Assembly: GCA_946623755.1 (NCBI GenBank)
Contig: CAMORK010000001.1
Location: 1 to 64,000, forward strand
Origin: an uncultured Butyrivibrio sp.
GTDB taxonomy: Bacteria; Bacillota; Clostridia; Lachnospirales; Lachnospiraceae
Length of the DNA: 64,000 nucleotides
Direction: 5' to 3'
A program made the translations under genes and the position numbers. Below the pieces are notes generated by a model, which was not told the DNA's origin, did no database searches, and worked only from the letters and a program-made list of their open reading frames with translations. Positions 36,130 to 45,283 of the stretch are shown here, in pieces (position 1 is the first letter of the stretch; each line of letters starts with the position of its first letter).

Positions 36130-38649
36130 TTATGATTTTGATCCATCCTGAGCATCCAAATTGTCCTTAAACCCGCTCCAGAAGTGGGATATCTCATTGT
36201 TGACCGAAGTGGACAACACGGTCTTATATCCCCTCCACTCTCTTGGGAATAATGTCCTGTAAGCAGTCTGTAAAAACCTGTCATCAAGAAGAGCCACAAC
36301 GCCAATATCCTCACTGGTCCTTATTACTCTTCCCGCTGCCTGAAGAACTTTATTCATCCCCGGATATTTATATGCATAGTCAAAGCCGTCAAGGCCTCTT
36401 TTTTCGAAATAATCCCTGATGACTTCTCTTTCATTGCACACCATGGGAATCCCTGTTCCCACAACAATAACTCCTATAAGGCTGTCATACTTGAGGTCGA
36501 TTCCTTCACTGAATATTCCTCCCATGACACAAAAGCCCAGAACATTCTTATCTTCAACAACCTCCATGTCCATGTGAATGATCTGCGACAAGTCAAGATT
36601 GTTGCCCTCAGAAAATCTTCCAAGGAAGTCCTCACGTGCTTCCTCGGTCATAAAGCTCTTTTGCACAAGGATATCCGTTGTATCGGGGTTGTAGAAGTTA
36701 TCCTCATATACACTGCATACTTCCTCCAAAAACTGGTGTGACGGGAAGAAGATCAGATAATTACCACTTCTTGCACTCACAACGCTGTGTATATAATGAG
36801 CAACTTTATAATACATATCATCGTTTCTCCTGGAATATCTGCTGGTAACATCGGCACCTATGAATATTCCAAGTCTGGCAGGATCAAATACGGATTTGGC
36901 GTAAATCTCAAAATCCTTGTCATCTCCGCCAAGAAGACTCTTGTAATACTGGATTGGCAGAAGCGTTGCGGAAAAGAGTATTGAAGACACTCCCCTGCTC
37001 ATACAAGCCGACAGATTCCTTGATGGATCCACGCAGGAGAGTCTTAGCAGGAAGCTTCCGTCCTCTGCATATTCTCCGTAAATCACATAATGATCGTCCA
37101 AAAGGTCATATATTGTAAGAAATCTTGATATATCAAAATAGAACTGAAGTATCTCATCCCTGAAAGGTCCTTCGGAGTGGTCTTCAAGATACTCACTCAT
37201 GATCGCAGAAAGCCTGTCCAGAGGCTGGATAAATCTCTCAATAGAGTTATATACCACCATTTCATCGCACTCTCTCTTAAGCTCAAGAAGTGCATTGTTG
37301 CACTTGCCAAGAGCTGTGACAATGCGAGGATGAAAATCTTTTATGGTCCTCTTGAGGTCAAGAAAGCTCTCTTTTCTCAGGACAGCGCTGTACATCTCTC
37401 TGCCCCTCTCGAGGAGATTGTGGGTCTCATCAACCAGAAAGACGTAGTCATGCCTTATGCCATCGGCAAAAAAACGTCTCAGATATACAAAAGGATCAAA
37501 GACATAGTTGTAGTCGCATATTACGCCATCACTCCAAAGGCTCATATCAAGCGACATCTCAAAAGGACATACTTCATGTTTTCGGGCATAGCTTACAATG
37601 GTGTCCCTGTCAAAATTATCCTCATTGGTGAGCATATCGAATATGGCATCATTGATGCGGTCATAGTGCCCCTTGGCATAGGGACAGGCCACAGGATTGC
37701 AGTTCCTTGCTGCCTCATCAACAAAGCAAATCTTGTCCCTTGCTGTTATGGTGACCGTTTTAAACTTCAGGTTCTGCGCAGTGCGCATGATCCCAAAAGC
37801 CTCCTCAGCAACGGTTCTGGTTATGGTCTTGGCAGTAAGGTAAAAGATCTTGGACACCTTCCCCTCTCCCATGGCCTTAACGGTCGGAAATACCGTGGAT
37901 ATGGTCTTGCCGGTGCCGGTAGGAGCTTCCAAAAACAACTTTTTCTTATGGACGATGGTCCTGTAGACTGCTGCTGCAAGGTCTTTCTGACCATCTCTAT
38001 AGGTAAAGGGGAAGTTCACTGACTTTATGGATGTTGTGCGCTCAAGGGCCCAGTCACATTCAAAATCCGCCCATTTTCTATATTTCTCAACAAGATCCTC
38101 AAACCATCCGGTTATCTCTGCGTAAGTGAACGTGAAGTCAAAGTACTTTTTTTCCTCAGTGTCCATGTTGCAGTATGTCATCCGTACATCAACTTCCGGA
38201 TAATGACGTTCATAAAGATACATTGCCGCATAGCACTTTGCCTGAGCCAGATGCACCGGGACCGGTTCCTTCATCTTGGCCAGTTCTCTGTATGTGCCCT
38301 TTATCTCATCAATCATCGGCGCATAGCGCTCAGCAGGAAGAAAAGAGCTTTGTCCCATTTCAAGGCTGCTGAGGGGTTCATCCATATATCTGTCCAATAC
38401 TCCGTCAGCTCTGCCCTCGATGATCAGGTTATACTTCTCATAGTTTTTTTCATAAGTAAGCGGAATTTCGGCGTGGTAATCCGGCCCCATACTCTTCTGG
38501 ATCATGCGGTGTATCCTGCCGCCTTCCTGCATGGCATCAGGACTTGCCTGGTGTATTCTGTTGTCTATGTCGCCGGACCTTAAGATAAACTCCACAAGCC
38601 CTCTGACCGATACTCTTATATCCATAAAAAAGCTCCCTACGGTATTCAC
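36130..38649 (-). CDS. XPD/DinG-type Fe-S helicase with N-terminal PD-(D/E)XK nuclease-like domain
   Basis: Nuclease-like blocks GGRIHRMIQ, IEGRADGVLD, IDEIKG, HLAQAKCYA; helicase APTGTGKT, DETHNL, Cys-rich insert NCNPVACPY...EVCPF, QAAGRVIRTSED. Confidence 0.88.
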   Translation of the reverse strand: MNTVGSFFMDIRVSVRGLVEFILRSGDIDNRIHQASPDAMQEGGRIHRMIQKSMGPDYHAEIPLTYEKNYEKYNLIIEGRADGVLDRYMDEPLSSLEMGQSSFLPAERYAPMIDEIKGTYRELAKMKEPVPVHLAQAKCYAAMYLYERHYPEVDVRMTYCNMDTEEKKYFDFTFTYAEITGWFEDLVEKYRKWADFECDWALERTTSIKSVNFPFTYRDGQKDLAAAVYRTIVHKKKLFLEAPTGTGKTISTVFPTVKAMGEGKVSKIFYLTAKTITRTVAEEAFGIMRTAQNLKFKTVTITARDKICFVDEAARNCNPVACPYAKGHYDRINDAIFDMLTNEDNFDRDTIVSYARKHEVCPFEMSLDMSLWSDGVICDYNYVFDPFVYLRRFFADGIRHDYVFLVDETHNLLERGREMYSAVLRKESFLDLKRTIKDFHPRIVTALGKCNNALLELKRECDEMVVYNSIERFIQPLDRLSAIMSEYLEDHSEGPFRDEILQFYFDISRFLTIYDLLDDHYVIYGEYAEDGSFLLRLSCVDPSRNLSACMSRGVSSILFSATLLPIQYYKSLLGGDDKDFEIYAKSVFDPARLGIFIGADVTSRYSRRNDDMYYKVAHYIHSVVSARSGNYLIFFPSHQFLEEVCSVYEDNFYNPDTTDILVQKSFMTEEAREDFLGRFSEGNNLDLSQIIHMDMEVVEDKNVLGFCVMGGIFSEGIDLKYDSLIGVIVVGTGIPMVCNEREVIRDYFEKRGLDGFDYAYKYPGMNKVLQAAGRVIRTSEDIGVVALLDDRFLQTAYRTLFPREWRGYKTVLSTSVNNEISHFWSGFKDNLDAQDGSKS

Positions 38650-38708
38650 TCAAAGATTATACCATAGAGAGCCTCCTCCTATTTTCCTATTTAACTCAGC
38701 ATCAATTA

Positions 38709-38951
38709 TCAAACTGCCATTGCGTTAAGAAATGTCTCGAAATTCTTGTTGTATCCTCTGTACTCTACTGTAAGAGGCTGTGTGAGATCAAGACCAAAAA
38801 CACCAAGGATTGACTTAGCATCAACAACGTATCTGTTGTAGTAAATGTCTACATCAAAATCACACTTTGTTGCAGCATCTACAAAATCCTTGACCTGAGC
38901 AGGTTGAAGCATAATGTGCTTTTTAATCAATTCTCCTAACATAATAATCAC
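38709..38951 (-). CDS. HPr/Crh-like protein lacking the His15 phosphorylation site
   Basis: AKSILGVFGL Ser46-type motif retained; GxHARPA block reads IMLQPA. Confidence 0.82.
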   Translation of the reverse strand: MIIMLGELIKKHIMLQPAQVKDFVDAATKCDFDVDIYYNRYVVDAKSILGVFGLDLTQPLTVEYRGYNKNFETFLNAMAV

Positions 38952-38983
38952 TCCTTACTTCCATAAAACAAAAGATCAGTTGC

Positions 38984-38995
38984 GAAATCGTTTTC
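38984..38995. promoter_or_regulatory. Candidate LacI/CcpA-type cre-like palindrome
   Basis: GAAATCGTTTTC, one mismatch from GAAAACGTTTTC, upstream of Crh-like gene. Confidence 0.4.
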
Positions 38996-39154
38996 GTTTT
39001 CGAACTTTCACATATGATAATTTTTTTCAAACGTTTTGTAAATAGGAGTCTGTGACGATTCTGTGAATTGTTTTTGAAAAATCTTTTTCTTGCAATATCC
39101 CGCTAAAAGTTATTAAATTGTATGAAGAAATAAAATATAAAGAGGAAAAATAAG

Positions 39155-40165
39155 ATGGAAAACCTTAAGATCCCAAAGAACTACAAATCAGCTCTTGATC
39201 TTCACGACACACAGGTTGGAATCAAGACCGTCAAAGACTTTTTCCAGGGGATGCTTGCAACAAGGCTCAATCTTCTGCGTGTAACCGCTCCCTTGTTTGT
39301 AACTCCCGAGTCAGGACTTAACGATAACCTAAACGGTGTTGAGCGTCCTGTAGCTTTTGACATTCTCAACGAAAACGAGCGTCCGGCTGAGATCGTACAC
39401 TCTCTTGCAAAGTGGAAGAGATATGCCCTCAAGAAATACGGATTTAATGTAGGCGAAGGCCTTTACACAGATATGAACGCCGTAAGAAGAGATGAGATCC
39501 CTGATAATACCCACTCAATCTTCGTGGACCAGTGGGACTGGGAAAAGGTTATAAATAAAGAGGACAGAAATATGGACTTCCTCAAGGAAACCGTAAGAAA
39601 CGTATACAAGGTTCTCAGAAAAACCGAGAAATTCCTGTCCATTCAGTACGATTATATCGAAGAGATCCTGCCTGAGGATATCTTCTTTATCACAACCCAG
39701 GAGCTTGAGGATATGTTCCCCGACAATACTCCCAAGGAGCGTGAATACTTCATTTCCAAGGCCAAGGGTGCTGTCTGCATAATGCAGATTGGTGACGAGC
39801 TTGCTTCAGGTGATAAACATGACGGAAGAGCTCCTGACTATGATGATTGGGCACTCAATGCCGATATCATTGTATACTACCCGGTTCTTGATATCGCACT
39901 TGAGCTTTCAAGTATGGGAATCAGAGTTGATGAAGAATCTCTTAAGACACAGCTCGAGAAAGCCGGTTGCACAGAGAGAGCCGAGCTTCCTTTCCAGAAG
40001 GCCATTCTCAACAAGGAACTGCCTTATACAATCGGAGGCGGAATCGGTCAGTCAAGAATATGCATGTTCTTCCTCAGAAAGGCACATATCGGAGAGGTTC
40101 AGTGCTCTATCTGGCCTGAAGATATGGTTGAAGAAGCTACCAAGAACGGAATACAGATACTGTAA
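39155..40165 (+). CDS. asnA: Aspartate--ammonia ligase (asparagine synthetase A)
   Basis: FVDQWDWEKVI, IGGGIGQSRICMFFLRKAHIGEVQ. Confidence 0.97.
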   Translation: MENLKIPKNYKSALDLHDTQVGIKTVKDFFQGMLATRLNLLRVTAPLFVTPESGLNDNLNGVERPVAFDILNENERPAEIVHSLAKWKRYALKKYGFNVGEGLYTDMNAVRRDEIPDNTHSIFVDQWDWEKVINKEDRNMDFLKETVRNVYKVLRKTEKFLSIQYDYIEEILPEDIFFITTQELEDMFPDNTPKEREYFISKAKGAVCIMQIGDELASGDKHDGRAPDYDDWALNADIIVYYPVLDIALELSSMGIRVDEESLKTQLEKAGCTERAELPFQKAILNKELPYTIGGGIGQSRICMFFLRKAHIGEVQCSIWPEDMVEEATKNGIQIL

Positions 40166-40169
40166 GACA

Positions 40170-40206
40170 TTATTAAAGCCCGACACTGACAAGTGCCGGG
40201 CTTTTC
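40170..40206. terminator. Bidirectional terminator between asnA and thiT
   Basis: AAAGCCCGaCACTgacaAGTGcCGGGCTTTT. Confidence 0.85.
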
Positions 40207-40213
40207 GTTTATC

Positions 40214-40915
40214 TTATACTGTCTGCGCCTGCTTTACCACGCCCTTTTCAAGAGCCTCATTCTTGATCCTGTTGAGTGCTACGCGAACTGCAGGGATCAG
40301 AAGAACTACAACAGTAAGAACCGCTTCTGCCGCAAGATAACTTCCGTTGTATGCTGCCGAGTAGCCAAGAGGTGACATTCCCTCAGGAGTGTAATCAGCA
40401 AAGAATACTACGCCGGAAAGTACTGCAAATATGAATCTCCCAAGAACTCCTGCCGCATATCCCTTGAACATTCCATACTTGCTGTTGTGGAAGAATCCAG
40501 CCACGCCAAGGGCTGTAAAAGCAAGTACATAGTCGCAAAGCATCTGCGGAACACTGATAATATACGGATCAACTATCATCTGAAGAAGTCCGTATGCAAA
40601 TGCTGCTGAAAGGCTAACTCTCGGGCCGTACAGGTAACCGATATAGGTCACAAAGAACATGCTGAATACTGTTACCGAACCACCCATAGGAAGCTTAAAC
40701 AGCTTAACGTTTGAAAGAACAAATGCAAGAGCAAGGCAAAGGGCTGAAACTGTGAGCTGCTTGACACTGAGCCTTCCCTTTCCGTCTGCATTGATAAAGT
40801 AACTTACAGCAAGGAATGCAATTATTGCAAGAACAACAACAAGGACATAACCACCCTTAGTAATGTTGTAAGATGTGTAGCCGTCTTCGACTACCTTTTC
40901 AAGAAATAAACTCAT
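40214..40915 (-). CDS. thiT: Energy-coupled thiamine transporter S component
   Basis: Six-TM S-component, YGPRVSLSAAFAYGLLQ; TPP riboswitch upstream. Confidence 0.93.
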   Translation of the reverse strand: MSLFLEKVVEDGYTSYNITKGGYVLVVVLAIIAFLAVSYFINADGKGRLSVKQLTVSALCLALAFVLSNVKLFKLPMGGSVTVFSMFFVTYIGYLYGPRVSLSAAFAYGLLQMIVDPYIISVPQMLCDYVLAFTALGVAGFFHNSKYGMFKGYAAGVLGRFIFAVLSGVVFFADYTPEGMSPLGYSAAYNGSYLAAEAVLTVVVLLIPAVRVALNRIKNEALEKGVVKQAQTV

Positions 40916-41025
40916 AAAAAAATCCTCCCTTTATATGACCGTTTAAATGGGAGGTTTCCTGACCTTGATATTCCATAATCAACAAAAGCACAGTATAATG
41001 TACCCTGATGTATATGAGTTATCGT

Positions 41026-41110
41026 TGCTTCCCTACGCCGGTATTATCCGGGTCAGGTAGTAAGGGTTAGTCGTGCGCAGCACGTACACTCTCAGCATAG
41101 CTCCCCTAGC
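41026..41110 (-). promoter_or_regulatory. TPP (THI element) riboswitch
   Basis: Minus strand TAGGGGAGCTATGCTGAGAG...ACCCTTACTACCTGACCCGGATAATACCGGCGTAGGGAAGC. Confidence 0.97.
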
Positions 41111-41154
41111 GGTTTATTTTTATTTCACATCAATTAAACTATTCTGCATCAGGA

Positions 41155-41640
41155 TTGTCAATAGATTTTATGAATAACAGCTCATTTACCTTAAAACAAA
41201 TAAAACTCCATACCGTTTGGACCATGATCGGTGCTCTGTCAGCTCTTTTGCTGACAGTGATTTTCAATGTCACGGGTCTTACCCGGCTTGAGTCCTTTCA
41301 GAGCTCCGAGAGCAATATGTATCTGATATCAGACTCAATCGCCATTCTCATCATGGTGTACTGTTTTGCAACTCCTCTTGTTGAAGAGATAATCTTCAGG
41401 TACTTTATCTTCAACTTCCTGAACAGGCATATAAAAAGAGCTGCCGTCACAATCGTGATAACAGCAGCCCTGTTTGGTATTTACCACATTCATCCCGTTC
41501 AGGCCCTGTATGGTTTCCTGATGGGACTTATCATTACATACAGCTATTACAGGCACCGGATCCTGAGCATACCGTTTACAGTGCATCTGGCTGCCAACGC
41601 CGTAGCACTGGCTTATACCATGCTCAGTCCGTCTTTATGA
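41155..41640 (+). CDS. CPBP/CAAX-type intramembrane metalloprotease
   Basis: VEEIIFRYFIFNFL, FGIYHIHPVQ, HLAANAVA motifs. Confidence 0.88.
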   Translation: MSIDFMNNSSFTLKQIKLHTVWTMIGALSALLLTVIFNVTGLTRLESFQSSESNMYLISDSIAILIMVYCFATPLVEEIIFRYFIFNFLNRHIKRAAVTIVITAALFGIYHIHPVQALYGFLMGLIITYSYYRHRILSIPFTVHLAANAVALAYTMLSPSL

Positions 41641-44600
41641 CACTTTCCAGGGTAAAGGAGTAGATATATACTTCCTTTACCTTTTTTCCTGTTGCAGCTT
41701 CAAGTGCTCTCTTGTAGAGTTCAAGCTGAACAGCATATCTGTCGATGAGTGCCTTGCCGGTCCTGACCTTATCAGTTTTGTAATCAAGAAGGACAATCTC
41801 ATTATCTTCCAGAAACCAGGCATCCACGATTCCCTGCACGAGGACCATCTCTTCTTCCGGAAATTCCGGGTCAAGCTCTTTGGCAGAAATTCCCATCATG
41901 AATGGCTTTTCACGGAAAAGTTCACCCCTTTCGAAGGCTTTTGCCATGCGGCTTCCTAAATCTGTCAAAAGATAAGTCCTTATATCCTCCGCTCTTACAA
42001 CCTCCCTGTATTCATCAGGGATACGCCCATCATCAGCTGCCTTATTGATCCAGGCAGAAAGGCTGTCAGTTGAAATATCCGCAAAAGCATCTCCATCCAA
42101 TAGCTCCATGACTCTGTGATATGCGCTTCCTCGTTCCGCACCTGTCAAAGGTCCCTGATCCTGTGCGTAGCTTGCAGATACAGTGCCAAATTCTCCCTCA
42201 TCCACCATAGCCTTTTTCTTGAGCTCAGATACTGTGGTCTTGGTGAAAAGACCTTTAAGATCAGCATGAGGGTACCTTGCAAAGAACTTGGATTTTAACC
42301 TCTTAAGGAGTTCCTCGTCAACATTTCCTCCCATCTCAAGCTCTTCTCTTCGCATTGTGGCTTTAAAGGCACCTGAACGTATTCCATCGAGCAGATCTTT
42401 TTCTCCAAAAGAGCTTATCCTGAGAGGCGGAGCTGAAGGTGCCCTTGCTGCCAATGAATCGTACTCTTCACGAGAGAGCCCATACTTATCCAGCAGATCA
42501 CCCATAGCCGGGTGAGGCATAAGCGCAGGGAGCATCATTGAGAGATAGTTGGCTGCACTCACTCTTTTTGAATACGGAAGAACCTCATCTGCACTTCCAA
42601 GCTGCGAGAGCTCTTTTAGCTGAGAATTCAGTGTTCCCGCCATATCCTTGACGTAAGAGGTTATTATCAGCTTCTCTTTGGCTCTTGTAAGAGCAACATA
42701 CAGTACTCTGATCTCCTCACCGAGATTATCTGTTCCTATCTTACCGGCTATGATCTGGCGCTTTAAGGTGTCGTACTTGACGCGAAGGTCAGTATTTATG
42801 CTCTTTACACCTATACCAAGATCCATATCGATTATAAGATCGCCTCTGGTATCTCTTTTGTCAAAATCCTTGCCAAGGCCGGCTACAAACACTACAGGGA
42901 ATTCCAGACCCTTACTCTTATGTATGCTCATGATGCGCACAACATCTGAATTTTCATCTATTGTTCCGGCTTCGCCATAATCCACCTGAACAACCTTTAT
43001 GTGCTCTATATAGCGAACAAAGTGGAATAGGCCTCTAAAGCTGGTCTTCTCAAAATCTGCTGCCTTTCGAAGCAGCATCTCCACATTGGCTTTCCTCTGA
43101 TTGCCACCTGGCATAGCAGTAACTAAAGTCTCATAATCCGTCCTGTCGATAATAGTCTGCAAAAGCTCATGAACAGGAGTATAGGTTGACATGCTCCTGT
43201 ACTCTTCAAGCATCGCCACAAAATCCCTTACTTTGGCAGAGAGGTGCTCTTCCAGCTGTAGCCCACTTATAAGTCCGTCATAAAGATAATCTCTTCCGGA
43301 GAGCTCTTCACTTTCTTTAATTGCAATACGGATAAGAGCAAGCTCCTCGTCCGAAAAGCCGCCTACCGATGAATGCATTACAGCTGTAAGTGGCACATCC
43401 TGTCTTGGATTGTCAATAACGGTAAGAAGATCAAGTAAGATGGCCACTTCAGATGCATCAAGATATCCGCTCTTGGACTCAATATATGTGGGAATTCCCT
43501 GTCCCTCAAGGATTTCCTTAAAGGTCTCATCCCATCCGGATGGAGCTCTTAAGAGGATAACTATATCCTTGAACATGAGCTCAGCGTTTTCTTCTCTCAG
43601 CCTGTTTATCCTCTCGGCTATCAAAAGGGCTTCCTTTTCCTTGTCGGACATGTCTCTGATGCCCTCATCATCCGTGATATCTTCATCAAGTGTGTCTGCT
43701 CCGTCTGCAAAGAGGATCTCAGGTGTGACATCAAAAGCCGGTTCTTCGGAATCTCTTCCCGGAACCAGCATTGCATCGGTATCGTACTCAACTCCCCCCA
43801 GATCATCTCCCATGATCCGTTTAAAGATGTAATTGGTTATATCAAGGACTTCACTTCTGCTTCTGAAGTTCCTGTGAAGATCTATTCGCCTGTCAGGTGC
43901 CTTCTCATCCCTGTCATAGCTATGGAATTTCTCCATAAAAATTTCAGGTCTTGCCAGTCTGAACTTATAGATACTCTGCTTGACATCTCCAACCATAAAC
44001 CTCTCGGAAATGCCTGCCGTTTCCCCTGATATAGCCTTAAGTATCATCTCCTGGACATTATTGGAATCCTGATACTCATCAATAAGAACCTCCTTGTAAT
44101 AATCCCTGTATTCCAGAGCTACCTGAGTGGGCTCCTTGGTGTCGGGATCCACAAGTATCTGAAGCGCAAAGTGCTCCATGTCGGAGAAATCTATGATCTG
44201 TCTCTGTTTTTTGAGTTCGTCAAATCTTGATTTAAATTCCAGCGTAAGTCTGCAGAGTTCTCTGACTGCGCGGTCACAAAGCTCCATATTGGCTATTACA
44301 GCATCTGAAGGAAGGGCAAAGTACTTTTTGATCAGGTCCTGGATTTTATCCTTAACATCTCCTCTCAGATTTTTGGCATTTTCTCTCTTATCGGCATTTA
44401 CCGAAGGGTCTCTTTTTGTCGAGAGTCTGTCGAAGGTAATCGCCCGAAGGCCCTCAAACAGGGCATCGTAGGTATTATATTGCAAAGCCGCATCAATGCT
44501 GTCTTTTTCACTTTCAAGGAGGTCTCCGTACATATACGGGCCATCGGGTTCAAGACTCATCCTGTGTGCCCTGTCCATTTTGGCAGAGCACTCCTTAAGT

Positions 44601-45283
44601 ACATATATGGCATGCTCCATGCACTCCCTGACCCAGGGAAGTTCATCAAACGGAGTATCTGACGGTGCGTAATCCTGCGCACGCTCTCTTATCCATTCCT
44701 CAGGCCATGGCATACTGTTAGAAAACTTAAATAGATCATTAATAAACTCAATAGACCTGTCATCTCTGCTGCCCTGGTTAAAATAATCCATAAAAAACAG
44801 GAAGTCACTGTCATCCACTGATTTGGCTGCCTCATACTCCTCTTCTATCAGCTCTTTAATGACTTCTTCCTGAATAAGTCTGAGTTCTCCCTCATCTCCT
44901 ACTCTAAAGGATGGATCAAGCCCTATGGAATTGAAATTATTTCTGATAACATACTGACAAAACGCGTCAATTGTCGTGATCTGAGCATTGTGAATAAGTG
45001 TTTCCTGCCTCTGAAGATGAGCATTATCAGGGTCAAGGATGAGCTTATCCTGTATAGCCTCTGTTATCTTCTCTTTCATCTGGGCAGCTGCTGCCTTGGT
45101 GAAAGTAACAACCAAAAGGTGGTCTACATCAAGACCGGCGCAGACCATCCTGATAATACGCTCAACAAGAACAGCCGTCTTACCTGATCCGGCTGCTGCA
45201 GATACCAGTATATTGCAGTCCCTGGCATCAATGACTGCCTGTTGTTCTTTTGTAAATTCTACTCCCATATATTTAATTTCCAT
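41624..45283 (-). CDS. addA: ATP-dependent helicase/nuclease subunit A
   Basis: VSAAAGSGKTAVLVERI Walker A, UvrD-type motifs, C-terminal LLDYKTDKV nuclease. Confidence 0.97.
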   Translation of the reverse strand: MEIKYMGVEFTKEQQAVIDARDCNILVSAAAGSGKTAVLVERIIRMVCAGLDVDHLLVVTFTKAAAAQMKEKITEAIQDKLILDPDNAHLQRQETLIHNAQITTIDAFCQYVIRNNFNSIGLDPSFRVGDEGELRLIQEEVIKELIEEEYEAAKSVDDSDFLFFMDYFNQGSRDDRSIEFINDLFKFSNSMPWPEEWIRERAQDYAPSDTPFDELPWVRECMEHAIYVLKECSAKMDRAHRMSLEPDGPYMYGDLLESEKDSIDAALQYNTYDALFEGLRAITFDRLSTKRDPSVNADKRENAKNLRGDVKDKIQDLIKKYFALPSDAVIANMELCDRAVRELCRLTLEFKSRFDELKKQRQIIDFSDMEHFALQILVDPDTKEPTQVALEYRDYYKEVLIDEYQDSNNVQEMILKAISGETAGISERFMVGDVKQSIYKFRLARPEIFMEKFHSYDRDEKAPDRRIDLHRNFRSRSEVLDITNYIFKRIMGDDLGGVEYDTDAMLVPGRDSEEPAFDVTPEILFADGADTLDEDITDDEGIRDMSDKEKEALLIAERINRLREENAELMFKDIVILLRAPSGWDETFKEILEGQGIPTYIESKSGYLDASEVAILLDLLTVIDNPRQDVPLTAVMHSSVGGFSDEELALIRIAIKESEELSGRDYLYDGLISGLQLEEHLSAKVRDFVAMLEEYRSMSTYTPVHELLQTIIDRTDYETLVTAMPGGNQRKANVEMLLRKAADFEKTSFRGLFHFVRYIEHIKVVQVDYGEAGTIDENSDVVRIMSIHKSKGLEFPVVFVAGLGKDFDKRDTRGDLIIDMDLGIGVKSINTDLRVKYDTLKRQIIAGKIGTDNLGEEIRVLYVALTRAKEKLIITSYVKDMAGTLNSQLKELSQLGSADEVLPYSKRVSAANYLSMMLPALMPHPAMGDLLDKYGLSREEYDSLAARAPSAPPLRISSFGEKDLLDGIRSGAFKATMRREELEMGGNVDEELLKRLKSKFFARYPHADLKGLFTKTTVSELKKKAMVDEGEFGTVSASYAQDQGPLTGAERGSAYHRVMELLDGDAFADISTDSLSAWINKAADDGRIPDEYREVVRAEDIRTYLLTDLGSRMAKAFERGELFREKPFMMGISAKELDPEFPEEEMVLVQGIVDAWFLEDNEIVLLDYKTDKVRTGKALIDRYAVQLELYKRALEAATGKKVKEVYIYSFTLESVIKTD

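Noticed and set aside
37177-38022. 281-aa plus-strand ORF
   Set aside because: Antisense to the helicase gene with well-conserved motifs.
41624-41640. Overlap of CPBP protease and addA 3' ends as a special arrangement
   Set aside because: Short convergent tail overlap is common in compact genomes.
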